The notes: generated by a model from the letters alone, not told the origin. DNA of 64,000 nucleotides from Anadara kagoshimensis (GCA_021292105.1 CM037862.1:27998798-28062797), one strand, 5' to 3'. Positions 45,630 through 56,879 are shown, counted from the first letter of the stretch. Program-made: numbers and translations.

Positions 45630-45840
45630 CAGACCTGTCTAAAGTTTAACACTGAACTTACAAAAAAAGAGTCGAAACTCGGCGGGAGAGTAGTCGATAT
45701 ATGTATAGCTAATCACCGAAAAACTGTCGAAAGTATGATAGCAGCTGTCGAAAAGCTGTCGAGAAGATAACACGGGGTCGAGATGAGCTGCCGTGTCGGC
45801 ACAGCTTCGGTAACCTAGTGTTAAACTTTCGACAGGTCTG
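45630..45840. mobile_element. Family B short inverted-repeat element, copy 11
   Basis: 211 bp, CAGACCTGTCTAAAGTTTAA to TTAAACTTTCGACAGGTCTG, TA on both sides (45628-45629, 45841-45842). It contains three tandem-like gctgtcgaaaagctgtcgag blocks. Confidence 0.9.
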
Positions 45841-45844
45841 TACA

Positions 45845-46735
45845 ATATAAATTATTATGACAAATGTATCGATATTAAACGTGCACGTTTTGAACTCCCC
45901 GTATTGAAAAATCGTTTAAACAAAAATGTTATCGATAACAATGAACATAAATAAATAATATAGTCCTTTTATTATAATCTATTCAATTATTTATATATGA
46001 ACATTACATTTTTCCCAGGAGAAACACGAGGGAACTATTTGACTTTGTGTTGGCTTAGAACAAAAATGTCACCGATGTCGCGAACTCGTAAAAAGCAAAC
46101 TGTTTGAACTTTATTTCGGTAAACATTGATTACTAACGAGTAAAAATGTAATTGTACTAGACTGTCATTCTGACCTGGTTTACAGACCCACAAACGTAGT
46201 CAAGCAGAGATAATGAGATGGAACTTTAGAGAAAATTTGTCTGATTCCACGTGTTGGGTTGGCATTTATGTTTCCTTTGAATAGAGAAGATCAAGAAATG
46301 GTTTTAGATACTGTTTTTTTTCACGTGGTCTAGTTAGGTTCAACAAACAAAATCAGACAGAGACACAGAGATAAGATCTTGGAGAAAGCTTGCATGAAAC
46401 AACGTGTTGAGTTCATATTTATATTTTCATGGCAACTAAGTGTCAACAATGGAGAACATGGTGCATTATTGGCTCTACCGTTCAGGTCTACAATTTTGCA
46501 GGAAGCTGAAAAGAAACATCTTGTCTGGTCGTCATTTGTGTTCTTCCTTGCAAATAACAGCCATTAATTTATAAGTCTATTAGGCTATACTGATATAATT
46601 GGCTATCTCATTATCTATTTATGCTATGCCTGACCACCCTCTCCACAGGCAAACGCATTCGCTTAACAATCTGCATGCATTTGTATTCACCATGGTGTCA
46701 AATGACACATTAATAAGACAATTGAAATCAATAGA
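45845..46735. other. Non-coding stretch
   Basis: The 62-codon frame at 46379-46567 has no motif. Nothing else is recognised. Confidence 0.4.
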
Positions 46736-46740
46736 ACATA

Positions 46741-46902
46741 CAGTCCAACCTGCCTTAAAGGTCACCTGCTGCTAAAGGCCAGTAGAATTGTATCCAAATT
46801 GTTCTTTATTAATGTTAATTGAACCTGTATATGAACGCAACCTGCCAATAAAGTCCACTTTTACTGGTTCCCTTTGGTGGCCTTTATAGACAGGTTTGAC
46901 TG
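46741..46902. mobile_element. Family C (CAGTC-end) MITE, best copy
   Basis: 162 bp from CAGTCCAACCTGCCTTAAAG to ggcctttatagacaggtttg, then actg, with TA at 46739-46740 and 46903-46904. The ends pair over about 24 bp. It is a clean example of the Tc1/mariner-like CAGT plus TA arrangement. Confidence 0.88.
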
Positions 46903-46975
46903 TAAGACAACAAAATCAGAAGTTCTTATTATTATTAGCTAGTATATTCTGATAGACAATGTTGGCAAGATCAAA

Positions 46976-47035
46976 TACAAACATACCGGTCCATGTCCAA
47001 ATCCCAATCAAAATCTTGGTTACTGACAAAAGCTG
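46976..47035 (+). repeat. Family A head fragment
   Basis: aaacataccggtccatgtcc, then aaatcccaatcaaaatc. It breaks off before the middle of the family. Confidence 0.7.
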
Positions 47036-47629
47036 CATTCTCCTTAAATGAAATCAACATTTACAATGAAATGAACATGCAGCATATCCACCCAGGATAA
47101 CTGTGGATAATGAAACTGGATATTTATCAAAACTTATTGTCATAATGGCCATACAATATTTGCGTGCTTTATATATTAAACCGAGAAAATGTCACGATAA
47201 CATGGAAAATTTTTTAAAGAATTTTTTTAAATGAGATGGCAAAATTGAATACACACTATCTAATATTGATCGTACTTACAGCATTTCTTTATATATCAAT
47301 ATTTCACTTTTCAATGCATTTATTCAAAACATGAAACTGCATAATAAAAACAAAAATAGAACTGTATCTTAAAATTATCAAAGACTCTGGTAAATATTGG
47401 ATATCGCTTAGCAACCGTTGCTATGTATTGAAAAAAAGTTAAAACACCAAATGCACTCAGTCACATGCTAGAATTCAAAACGCAGCAGGGAGAATGTGGT
47501 TTTCTTTATGATTTAAAAATATTTTAAAAACTATTGAATAACAAACGGAAAACGTGGGAGTAAGATTTATAACGGAAAATTGTCACTTTGTTGATATCTA
47601 AAACCGTCAATATAGCCGCAGTCGAGTGA

Positions 47630-48905
47630 AAATACGCGATGGTATCTATTTCTTCTTTATGAATGGATTTTGAAAAAATAAACTGATAAATTATAAATTA
47701 TTGTGTGATCAGAGATGTGTGGGGATTGGGAATAATGTACATGTACCATATCTTGCTCTGTTATTAAAAAACCCAGATAAATTATACATTATTGTTTGAT
47801 TATGAGATGTGTGGGGACTAGAATTAATGAAAACTGTACCATATCTTGCTTCGGTAATTAAAAAAAACAGATAAATTATAAATTATTGTTTGAGATGTGT
47901 AGTGATTCAGATCTGGCAAAATGAAAACAGAACCATATCTTACTCTTGCTTGTTATGAATGAAAATGAAAAAAGTATAAATTATTGTGTGGTGATGAGAT
48001 GTGTGGGATTGAGGACTGAAAATTCTAACCTTATATCTTGTTTCTTCTTATGTATGAAATTGACTGGAAAAAAATAGAAAACAGGTAAATTATAAATTAT
48101 TGTGTGTGAGGATTGAGGACTGGGGATAATGAAAATTTGTGTCATATCATCCTTTTTATCAATGAAATTGACTAAAGAAAAACATTTTAAAAACAGATGA
48201 ATTATAAATAAGTGCCTGAGATGTCCAGGGATTCAGGAATGGCAAAATGAAAACAGTACCATGTTTTGCATCTGTTATGAATGATATTGAACTATAAAAT
48301 CTCATGAATAATTGTGTGAATATGAAATGATTGAGGCCTGGTAAAATGAAATGGGAATCATATTTTGCTTCTCTTGAATGAAAAAATTGAATTAAAAAAC
48401 CCAGATAAATTATAAATCATTTTTTGAGATTTTCAGGGATTCTTGACTGTTAAGGTGAAAAACACTATAATGAATGAAATTGAAAAATATAAACTGATAA
48501 ATTATTGTGTAAATATGAGATGTTTGTTTGGATTGAGGCCTGGTAAAATGAAAAATCGGAATCATATTTTGCTTCTGTTATGAATGAAATTAACTGAAAA
48601 AAAACAACTTAAAAACATATAAATTATAAATTATTGTTGGAGATGTGTAGGGATTCAGGAATGGTAAAGTGAAAATAGTACCATTTTTGCATCTCTTATG
48701 AATGAAAAAAGTTCAGATAAATTATAAATAATTTTTATGATGTGCAGGGATTCAGAACTGGAAAAATGAATACAATGCCATATTTTGCTTCTGTTATGAA
48801 TGAAATTGAAAAATATAGATTTAAAAAAAATTCAAACAGAAACATAAATTATAAATTATTGTTTAAGATGCGTGTAGATTGGGGATTGGTAAAATGAAAA
48901 CTTTA
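47630..48905. repeat. Degenerate satellite, about twelve units of 90-125 bp
   Basis: cagataaattataaattatt with tgtttgagatgtgtgggg, then ttcagg/gattgagg, aatgaaaa, a accatatcttgcttctgtta phrase and tgaatgaaattgaaaa recurs with landmarks near 47687, 47774, 47870, 47970, 48086, 48196, 48295, 48403, 48498, 48617, 48715 and 48842. Two unit types (gattcagg and gattgagg) partly alternate. There is no coding capacity. Confidence 0.88.
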
Positions 48906-49900
48906 AAATCAATGTAAAAGGAACTCAATTGAAATTTCTGGATAATGAATTTAAATGTGTTGTTTATTCAAACTGAAATTTTTCATTAAAGTTTTAAAGA
49001 TATCTAGACATTATCTCAGTTTTAACCCACAGACCTCAGATGACCTGGAAAAGCCGGCTAATGGACCAAAGAATATTCCTCGTTCACATTCTTCAATAGA
49101 CTTTATCTAATACGGGTATGAGTTACAACTTGGTACTCAAGATACCGCACAATTCTAAATATTTCAAACAATGCTTGTTTTAAAGGTGTGTGTGAGAGAA
49201 TTCCATTGATTGACCCGGTTACAAAATAAATCCAGACACATTTTTATGACAAAATAAACACTTGTCTACATTTTATTAACATAAAATGAATGGGTGTATG
49301 TAATTTTCTGAACGGGCATGGGAAATAAAATTTGGAATAAAACATTTGGTGTATTAGGACCAAATTTGGCCGGTTGATTTAAAGGGTAAAATGTAATGCA
49401 CTGACTTTTTTGATTAGTTTTATTTTTTCAAACTGACTTTTTAAAGTAGGCATTTGTTTTTAAAAACAAACTTATCTAACAACACCCTTCTCTTCGTTTA
49501 CCCCCACTACCCCATCTCTGCGCCAGCATGTTCTTGTCGGGATTAGATCCCTGGGGGTCAATGAAGTGCTTATCGTGATCAAATCATACCTTAATTGGCT
49601 TTGACATTTTCGTGATTTTACCTCTGACGCAAAACCCTAAAGTGTACACTGAAGGGTTGAAATATAGAAATAAAGATTTAACCTAGATTGAAATAAACTT
49701 TTAATCAAACTTACATTTTTTGTCATTTGTTTTATTAATGTGTTATTTCTCTATTTTTTATTTTTAAAATTTGTTGCCATTTGCTAATTTTTGAATTCTT
49801 CATTTAAAAAAATTTAAAAAAAATTAATATGACATCAATTTGAAAGTACCAATGTCTTCAATTTTTGATGAATTTACAATCAAATATTCATCAAATAAGG
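48906..49900. other. Non-coding stretch
   Basis: Nothing recognised. Confidence 0.45.
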
Positions 49901-49901
49901 T

Positions 49902-49930
49902 TGTTGTTGTTGTTTTCATTATTATTATTA

Positions 49931-49961
<31 letters not shown>

Positions 49962-49987
49962 GTTGTTGTTGTTGTTGCTGCTGCTGC
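49902..49987. repeat. (GTT)n-(ATT)n-(GTT)n microsatellite
   Basis: Compound trinucleotide tract ending in GCT units. Confidence 0.95.
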
Positions 49988-50029
49988 CTCGACTTATCCT
50001 ACAGTAATATTGATTGATCTAATAGGGTG

Positions 50030-50257
50030 TTACGTTCCAGTCAAGAATGTTTCTCTTCCCGAAGACCCTGTGACTTTAATTTCTAAACTGTCGAGTGTTT
50101 TGCGAAAGATCAGTCGATTCCACGACCTCCCATCATACGAGTTTTCGCAGTTGGTTTCGGCACTAGGGCCAATCCTGTAATTTGAACAATCTAAAATTGT
50201 ACTATTTTCAGCCCAAGTTCTCGAAATACCGTTGACCATGCAGTAAGAACGTGCCAC
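50030..50257 (-). CDS. Candidate exon, cysteine-bearing extracellular-type segment
   Basis: An open segment of 75 codons (open back to a stop near 50270) that is GC-richer than its surroundings, is not repetitive, and has balanced amino-acid use unlike the neighbouring chance frames. It reads ARSYCMVNGISRTW, then ILDCSNYRI, then ETNCENSYDGRSW, with cysteines at residues 6, 24 and 37. The C-x-NG-W-x-C spacing loosely recalls the second half of hormone-receptor-motif domains in adhesion GPCRs, but this is memory-level similarity. No strong acceptor or donor was identified, and no neighbouring exons of such a receptor are visible. Confidence 0.25.
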   Translation of the reverse strand: MARSYCMVNGISRTWAENSTILDCSNYRIGPSAETNCENSYDGRSWNRLIFRKTLDSLEIKVTGSSGRETFLTGT

Positions 50258-51005
50258 ACCGTATCGCTACTATGTCACGCTGCTATTTTTGTGTCACCCA
50301 TATATTCTTTATCTCGTGTAAAAAGCTTCTATATATAGGGGAAACCTTTGAAGTTGAATGGATACAAGTGTGATAAAACTATTTAAACTTATTTTATCTG
50401 TTTTAAAAAGTTCATGTCAACTTTAAAATTTTATTTACCGCGGTTATAAAATCGGACGTTTGGGCTCCAGGTACTACTAAACTAATATGTACTATGTTTT
50501 AATCATCTTGCTATTTTTACGCACTAAATGGACCCTTGTGTCTTTTTACAATAATCCGCATGCTCTGAAACGCTTCAAATTACATATAGTATAAATTAAA
50601 TACAATATTGATTTAGCACTCGAATCTAAACATAAATCGAATATAAAAATATTATCGTCGGTACCACTAACAAATACGTACTTGGCCATAGAAAATTGTT
50701 ATAATACACAAAAACACAGGCATAGACAAACTGAAACACCGAAAACATTGGGGAAATAAATAATTCTTGTCATTTTCTTTCTTTCTTAAAAAAAGTTTAC
50801 CTTGCCTTCACATGGGATATCAAAAAATGCAAAATGGGTTTACAAGGTCCCTTCAATAGTTATTTGTGTCATACTGCTGATTATCAATATGGAATAGGAG
50901 TTTGTGTCACGTTTGTTTTTAATGTGCTCTTGGTTGCTTTGGCGTTTGGCAAGTGGTTCCATGAGTTGTAACTTGCATTGCCTTTTTAAATTTGGCGCTG
51001 CTATT

Positions 51006-51062
51006 GTGGTAGCTCAGTTGGTACAATGCTTGTTTGGTATAAGTTGGGATTCGTAACCTGAC
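51006..51062 (+). repeat. tRNA-like SINE head fragment
   Basis: tggtagctcagttggtacaa is a good A-box region, and gttgggattcgtaacctgac a degraded B box. No acceptor-stem pairing; not a tRNA gene. Confidence 0.55.
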
Positions 51063-51172
51063 AGAGTCTGACCAAGGCTTGAAAATATAGGTTGTGCTGT
51101 CCTACGAAGTAAGCCACATCAAGAAATGAAATGAAAGGGATCAAATCGAAAAACGTCTTAAAAATTGATTCC

Positions 51173-51361
51173 CTATGTCCCTATGTCAATCATAGGTGTA
51201 GCAAGTTCAAGAACTTTCCCTGAACATTGCCCTAAAAGCACCGCAAAGGTCAAAATATCTGCCACTTGACTTAAAACTCCATTCAAATGATTAATTCTAT
51301 CAGGTACAACAGCACTGTATGATTTACTAATAGTTATTACATACATCAAATAAGAAGTCAA
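51173..51361 (-). CDS. Candidate exon or relic, unknown product
   Basis: The open frame actually extends to about 51405 upstream, giving roughly 74 codons ending in VLLGQCSGKVLELATPMIDI and a stop. It is non-repetitive and helix-forming in composition (DRINHLNGVLSQVADILTF). No start codon is evident; 51361 is TTG. I recognise no family. It lies in the right order after 51674-51856 on the same strand, so both could belong to one split gene. Confidence 0.2.
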   Translation of the reverse strand: MTSYLMYVITISKSYSAVVPDRINHLNGVLSQVADILTFAVLLGQCSGKVLELATPMIDIGT

Positions 51362-51673
51362 TCTGGAATAAATATCGCTCCTAATTATTTCCCAATTTTC
51401 AACTTTTCATTCGATTTTTTTCCAGCAGTAATGTAATATTTATTAACTGATTATTACAAATTTTCCCGTTATTAATAATAAATTATAGTTATTTATGAAA
51501 AGATCACGGTTCCAATTAAATCCTATACTACGCAATATATAATAAGTATGGGTGTTGCCTCTATCTAGTATGTGTGTTCTGGGTACGTGCGTACTTGAAG
51601 TATTAATGTACTGCAGTATATCATATATCAATTTTATTAACTTTAACTTATTTGACCATGCGTTCAGATTCCC

Positions 51674-51856
51674 TTATAACTTCAACACATGACTTTTCCC
51701 ACCTTCCACAACATTGCACAGAATTTCTAAAACATATTTCAGTTTAGTCATCCTCCGATGAATCGTCGGAAACCTACGCTTGATATTCACTTCATTAACT
51801 TCACTCATCATGTAAAGATCAGTCGTCTGTTTCCGATGATGCCCCCAATGGTACAT
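51674..51856 (-). CDS. Candidate exon or relic, unknown product
   Basis: A 60-codon frame from an ATG, basic in the middle (NIKRRFPTIHRRMTKLKYVL) and ending EGGKSHVLKL. A possible splice donor, GGAAG|GTGGGA, lies near its end (about 51697 on the plus strand); splicing there would remove the last ten residues or so. No known motif. Confidence 0.18.
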   Translation of the reverse strand: MYHWGHHRKQTTDLYMMSEVNEVNIKRRFPTIHRRMTKLKYVLEILCNVVEGGKSHVLKL

Positions 51857-51937
51857 GGATTATAAAGTAAGATGGTTAGAAAGAGCAAATTTGTTCATTT
51901 CTTGAATAATCAATTTATTTTTAATGCATTAAATAAA

Positions 51938-52075
51938 AAACAAACATACTAATCCATGTCCAAATCACAATCCAAAATCAAAGTAAAATTTTGAAACTGA
52001 CAAGTTAGGTTAAATACATGAACATCCACTATGGAAGTGAGGCCGGGTGCTCCGGAACGATCTGTAAAGGTATAA
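51938..52075 (+). repeat. Family A interspersed repeat
   Basis: aaacatactaatccatgtcc, then aaatcacaatccaaa, gacaagttaggttaaataca, and ctatggaagtgaggccgggt, then gctccggaacg. The tagctagct tail is missing. The 72-codon frame at 52018-52236 starts in it. Confidence 0.8.
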
Positions 52076-52555
52076 AACTAATCCTTCATATAAGTTTTTT
52101 CCAGTTATCCAAGAATCTTTACAAGCATTTGTTTGTTCTAAGAAACCCACCTTCGATTATTCATATTTACTCATATGCAACAGCAAAAAGTCATGTTTTC
52201 CGCATAAGATATCAACAGATTTCTTTATTAAAGTAATGAAATCATAAAGCACACGAAAAGAATAGAATAAGGAATGTGATGTTAACGACAATCTTAATAG
52301 TACTGGCATTAAATTTTAGAGATTTTTTTACGTTGTTATTAAACCTTTTGCCCTTAACCATGGATCAAAATATTGTTTTGTTTTTCATTAATAATGTTGT
52401 TGCTTAGAATTAATCCTATCTTATGTATACATGTACTTTTAACCCATTTTTCTAACCTTATTTATTCCATATTCTATTTTCAGAACAATTCATTTTTAGC
52501 ATTTCATCATTTTACGTTCATCACCATTTGATATTCATTTAAAATATTGCATCAT
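52076..52555. other. Non-coding stretch
   Basis: Nothing recognised. Confidence 0.4.
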
Positions 52556-52559
52556 TTTT

Positions 52560-53455
52560 TGTACTCTAAAAAGGGACCGCATTCTGATATGAACATTTAC
52601 ACTTTTGAAAAGGTCATCTATTAATTACTGAAGTACTTGTGTTACTCTACGAATGGTCAGTTTGACATTTTGCTTAGGGTTCTTTAGAAATACAATGTAC
52701 ATTTTGACTTTTCCACGGATTATCGGAATACAGAACCATAGATGTCAGACATAAGGTCGCATTTTGACGTAAACATTTGCCCTTTCGAAAATGTCATCTA
52801 TTGAGTACTGAAGTACTAGTATTTTAAAAATGGTCAGTTTGTCATTTTCCTTGCGATTTTTGAAATCTAGTTTTGGTATTTCCAAGTAATATCGAAATCA
52901 TCGTAGAAAGACATTGACTGGTGTCATATATTTGATCGAATTTTTTTTACATGAACATTTTCTCCTTTGAAAGGTTTATCAATTAATTACTTAAATTCTA
53001 GTATTACTTTAGAAATTGTCAGTTTGGCATTTTGTTCATGATTCTTTGAAATATCGTTTTGATATTTCTAGGGAATATCGGAATCACCATAGAAAGACAT
53101 TGACTGATGTCAGATATTGGACCACATTATAACAACATGTACATTTGTTCATTTAAAATTTCATCATTTAAATTGTGAAGCTAGTGTTACTATACAAATG
53201 GTCAGTATAGCGTTATAATCAAGATTCTTTAAATATGCGGTTTGGCTTTTTTACGGAATATCGAAATGTAGAACCACAGGTGTCATGTGCATTGGATCGT
53301 CGCATTTGCTCTTTGGAAAGGCAATTAAGTGTTTCTCGACAAATGGTCAGTTTGGCATTTTGATTTGGCAAGATTTTTTAAACATCCATTTTGACTTTTC
53401 CAGAAAATATCCAAATATGGTACCATAGGAAAACATTCAGTTATGTGTCGGGTAA
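52560..53455. repeat. Degenerate tandem repeat of about 180 bp, five copies
   Basis: The phrase atggtcagtttggcattttg, or a variant, recurs near 52653, 52829, 53013, 53199 and 53344. Units also share gaacatttg-ccttt-gaaaa, tcatctattaattactgaag, tgacttttccagggaatatc and, in most, cggaat-ac-atagaa. The last unit is shortened. Confidence 0.82.
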
Positions 53456-53875
53456 GAGATTTTAAAAGGTCAAATGAAGGCAAAAGAGAATTTGCACCTT
53501 TATATTCGGGTCAATGTATTGGCCTACACTGACATTTGTATGTCACTGATAACGATAAAGATGTCAACAAAAATAAACAAATACATGTACAATGTACAAT
53601 TAATCTGAAACAGTAGAGGAAAAATTTATTTTCTGTGATTAAAAAAAAAAAATTTCGTTGACAATAATTACCAAAAAGAACCAAAATACAAATTGACTTG
53701 TTTGAGTGAAATAAAAACTTCTAGCGTTATCGGGCTGTTTTTGGCGTCTTTTCGTCTTTCACAACCAATTTTTGCGATCTTCTCGAAATCCTGTTTTTGG
53801 CGTCTTTTCCAAACAATGTTAATTTAGAATCTATTCGTAACTAATGCATAAACTGGATGGACATTGTATAAAATA
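53456..53875. repeat. Diverged dispersed repeat, copy 1
   Basis: ggtcaatgtattggcctaca, then ctgacatttgtatgtcactg and ataacgataaagatgtcaac recur in modified form at 54235-54325 and 54560-54640. All three are followed by a poly-A/AAAT-rich part and a ttcgttga or tttgttga-type phrase. Confidence 0.55.
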
Positions 53876-53879
53876 CATG

Positions 53880-54137
53880 TATCGTGCGTCAAGTTTGACC
53901 TGGCCGTTTGACCTTTAATTTGAATACCGGTATTAGATTTGGCCAATAGACTGTGATTAAGGTATATATATGGCAGCATGTTTCATTCCAATAAACCATA
54001 AACAGTCGATATCCAGTATGAATATCATCTATCCTTATGTTTCAACTTTATAAAGCCCCCAAGTCACACAATGGACATGTCTTTTTGGATATTCAAATTA
54101 AAGGTCAGATGACCAGTTCAAACATGACCCACGATAT
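53880..54137. mobile_element. Family E-related MITE
   Basis: The left arm atcgtgcgtcaagtttgacc, then tggccgtttgacctttaatt and tgaata, faces tattcaaattaaaggtcaga, then tgaccagttcaaacatgacc and cacgat. About 41 bp pair with some seven mismatches. TATCGTG and CACGATA mark the edges. The arm's tgacctggccgtttgacctt phrase is shared with family E proper, so the two are relatives. Confidence 0.78.
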
Positions 54138-54204
54138 ACACGTAGTACCAGGATGATGCACCTAGGGATAACTTGTATGTAAGAAACTCCTGTTTGAAGC
54201 GGTT

Positions 54205-54960
54205 TAACGAAACTCAGGGCAAATGCCCTTTGACTTTACGGGGTCAATGTGTTGGTCTATATTGCCACATATATTAACATATATATGTCATTGATAACAT
54301 AATAAGACGTAAACAAAAATTAGCAATCAGAATTGAATTTAAAACATGAAATCTAATTTCGTGGAATTTGAGATAAAAATGTACTAAGTAGTACCACATA
54401 ACTTAAAAGTGGTAAACAACTAGCATTTTCGTGTATCTTCGTTACTGATACATCAATAAGTTCAGATAAAGTATGATATGAATGCGATGACGCTTATTTC
54501 GTGACAACAACTTGATACAAAGCCGTCCAATGCAACTTCTGGACTTTTATACTCGGGTCTATGAACTTTCTTACACTGACATGCCTAGTTTCATGCCAAT
54601 GATAACGAATACAGTACAAACTACCACAAAGAATAAATAAATAAATGAATAAATAAATAAATGAATGAATGTATAAATAAATAAATAAAAATAAATAAAT
54701 AAGTAAATAAATGAATAAATAAATAAATTCATTAAGAATTAATTAGGAATAAAAATACGTTTATGCGATTTTTTTTTACATTTTAATAGAACTTTGTTGA
54801 TAAAAACTATTAAAAGTACCAACTGACTTGAGTGACAGACAGCCGATAGTACCAGCATGTTTCCGTACCTTGTACGCCGATCATTTGGACAATGTATGAT
54901 AATGTTATGCATATAGAATAGATATACCTGGACAATGCATCCGGTGATGTTTTTTTAATT
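54205..54960. repeat. Diverged dispersed repeat, copies 2 and 3, with AAAT tract
   Basis: It holds two further copies of the 53456 repeat and an (AAAT/GAAT)n tract at 54636-54730. The segment 54770-54950 (tttgttgataaaaactatta, ccaactgacttgagtgacag, gccgatcatttggacaatgt) is repeated at 56131-56290. Confidence 0.6.
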
Positions 54961-54979
54961 GTCTAAACAGTTTTCTGTG

Positions 54980-55066
54980 TCATGGTTCCATGTTCTTTTA
55001 TTCTCAATTTTAATTTACACGTGACGGGGTTACCTAAGCTAGATGGGAGGTGTTTAGAGTTCCTAG
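54980..55066 (-). repeat. Family A tail fragment
   Basis: Minus strand: acacctcccatctagcttag, gtaaccccgtcacgtgtaaa, ttaaaattgagaataaaaga and acatggaacc. It keeps the tail and loses the head. Confidence 0.65.
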
Positions 55067-55315
55067 AAACCAAACCTAATTTCCCTGTTGGAAGTTCAGT
55101 GTTAAACTTAATCTGTCAGTTTTGGAGACTTTTGAGATTGTCTTTCGGGAATAAACGGGTATTTTAGTATTTGATTTTAAATGATTTTAAAAAAGTTATC
55201 CAATGTAACCATGGATATTTACATATTTACGCCTTTATCTTTATGTGCATATATATTTGCCTTTAGTAGCTTAAAATACAATTATATAAATAGAAATAAA
55301 AATAAAACAGTTTTT
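55067..55315. other. Non-coding stretch
   Basis: Nothing recognised. Confidence 0.4.
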
Positions 55316-55319
55316 AAAA

Positions 55320-56130
55320 ACCTAAAAGAAAACAAAATTATGCAAAATCCCTCATAAAAAGGTTATATAACTTCGCTGATTAAAGGTCATATCAAATTGC
55401 GGTAATGAAATGCACTGTCATAAGAAACTGTCAAATAAAACAAAGGACATTTTGTAAATAATACAAATAATTTCACAGACCATTGAAAAAAAAAAAGAAA
55501 AAAGAAAATTATTCGAAATGAAACCAAGGACAATTGCTAAAAATAGAAATAAAAATAAACAAACAATTGAAAAAAGGAAAATCCCAACAAAATTATGCAA
55601 AATCCCTCATAAAAAAGTTTATCTAACTTCGCTGTTTAAAGGTAATAACAAATTGCGGTAATGAAATGCACTGTCATAAGAAACTGTCAAATAAAACAAA
55701 GGACATTTTGCGAATAATACAAATGGAATTAACAAACATTTGAAAAAAAGGAAAAATAAAATTATGCAAAATATCTCGTAAAAAATTATATAACTTCGCT
55801 GATTAAAGGTCATATCAAATGGTGGTAATGAAATGCGCAGTCATAAGAAACTGTCAAATAAAACAAAGGACATTTTGCGAATAATACAAATAAAACTAAC
55901 AAAACATTGCAAAAACAGAAAAAAATATGCTAAACTATCTCGTAAAAGTTTAATATAACTTCGCTGATTAAAGGTCATATCAAATTACGGAAATGAAATG
56001 CATCGTTATAAGAAACTGTCCAATGAAAGCAAGGACATTTGCTAATAACATAAATAAAAATTAACAAATAATTGAAAAAAGATAGAAAAAGAAAAACAAA
56101 ATTATGCGAAATATCTCTCGTAAAAATTTA
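55320..56130. repeat. Tandem repeat, 167-257-bp units, four copies plus partial
   Basis: cttcgctgattaaaggtcat, or a close variant, recurs near 55371, 55628, 55795 and 55962. Intervals two and three are each 167 bp and the first is longer by an inserted segment. Units share attatgcaaaat-cctcataaaaa, gcggtaatgaaatgca, cataagaaactgtcaaataa and aacaaaggacatttt. The minus-strand frames of 60 and 64 codons at 55418-55813 are products of it. Confidence 0.88.
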
Positions 56131-56300
56131 ATATCACTTTGTTGATAAAAAGTATTGAGAGCACTAACTGACTTGATTGATAAACAAGCGATGGTGCCAG
56201 CACGTATTCAGTGTCTTTTCGTACCAGATACACCGATCATTCGGACAGTGTATGATAAATAAGAAACTAGCTGTACCTGGATGAATACATTTAATCACGA
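56131..56300. repeat. Second copy of the 54770-54950 segment
   Basis: tttgttgataaaaagtattg, ctaactgacttgattgataa and ccgatcattcggacagtgta align with the earlier copy. It directly follows the tandem array, so array and dispersed repeat may be parts of one larger element. Confidence 0.65.
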
Positions 56301-56441
56301 GGGTTAATGGACTTTGTTTTTATTTACCGTGACCCCGAATAGCTGATTAATTAGGTCATCTTTAGTAAAGAATTGTGATAACTAGGTGTATGTACACATC
56401 AATAATAAACATGACCGTATTACCAATATTTACATTTTTTG

Positions 56442-56693
56442 TATAGGCAAACAACATTGACCTGTCCGCTTGACCTTTGATTTTAAAAATATTCATTATG
56501 GACGAGTACATTTAAGAAATAGGGATCACGTGTGTGTATTTCGTCATACTGGTATGATGTGAACACTAATCACGGGCAATGTGTATATATATTAAATGCG
56601 AATCCTAACGCTACCTATGTATTGGATGGACTCTCCTATATGAATACTCCTATTCAAAGGTTAAGCGGACAGGTCAATGTTGTTTGCCTATAA
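56442..56693. mobile_element. Family E MITE with near-perfect 39-bp termini
   Basis: The left terminus TATAGGCAAACAACATTGAC continues for 39 bp and its inverse closes the element at 56693, with one mismatch over those 39 bp. Length 252 bp, non-coding. The ends read TATAGG and CCTATA, so the target was probably TA or TATA. The interior shares tatggacgag and ggatggactct with 15747-15980. Confidence 0.9.
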
Positions 56694-56707
56694 CACCACT
56701 TACAGTA

Positions 56708-56871
56708 CAGGCCTGTCGAAAACTGCCGAGTGGCCAGTAAGGACAGCTAGTGACCGAAACGCTGTAGAGATAGTGAGCAGCCGCAAAAATTGTCCAGATA
56801 AATTGTCCAGATGCGCCTCCAATCTGGAATCAATACGTTAACATTTTAGTGTTAAACTTTCGACAAGCCTG
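56708..56871. mobile_element. Family B short inverted-repeat element, copy 12
   Basis: 164 bp, CAGGCCTGTCGAAAACTGCC (terminal arm shortened) to TTAAACTTTCGACAAGCCTG, with TA on both sides. It lies 14 bp from the family E element, so two different MITEs share one insertion neighbourhood. Confidence 0.82.
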
Positions 56872-56879
56872 TACTGTAA

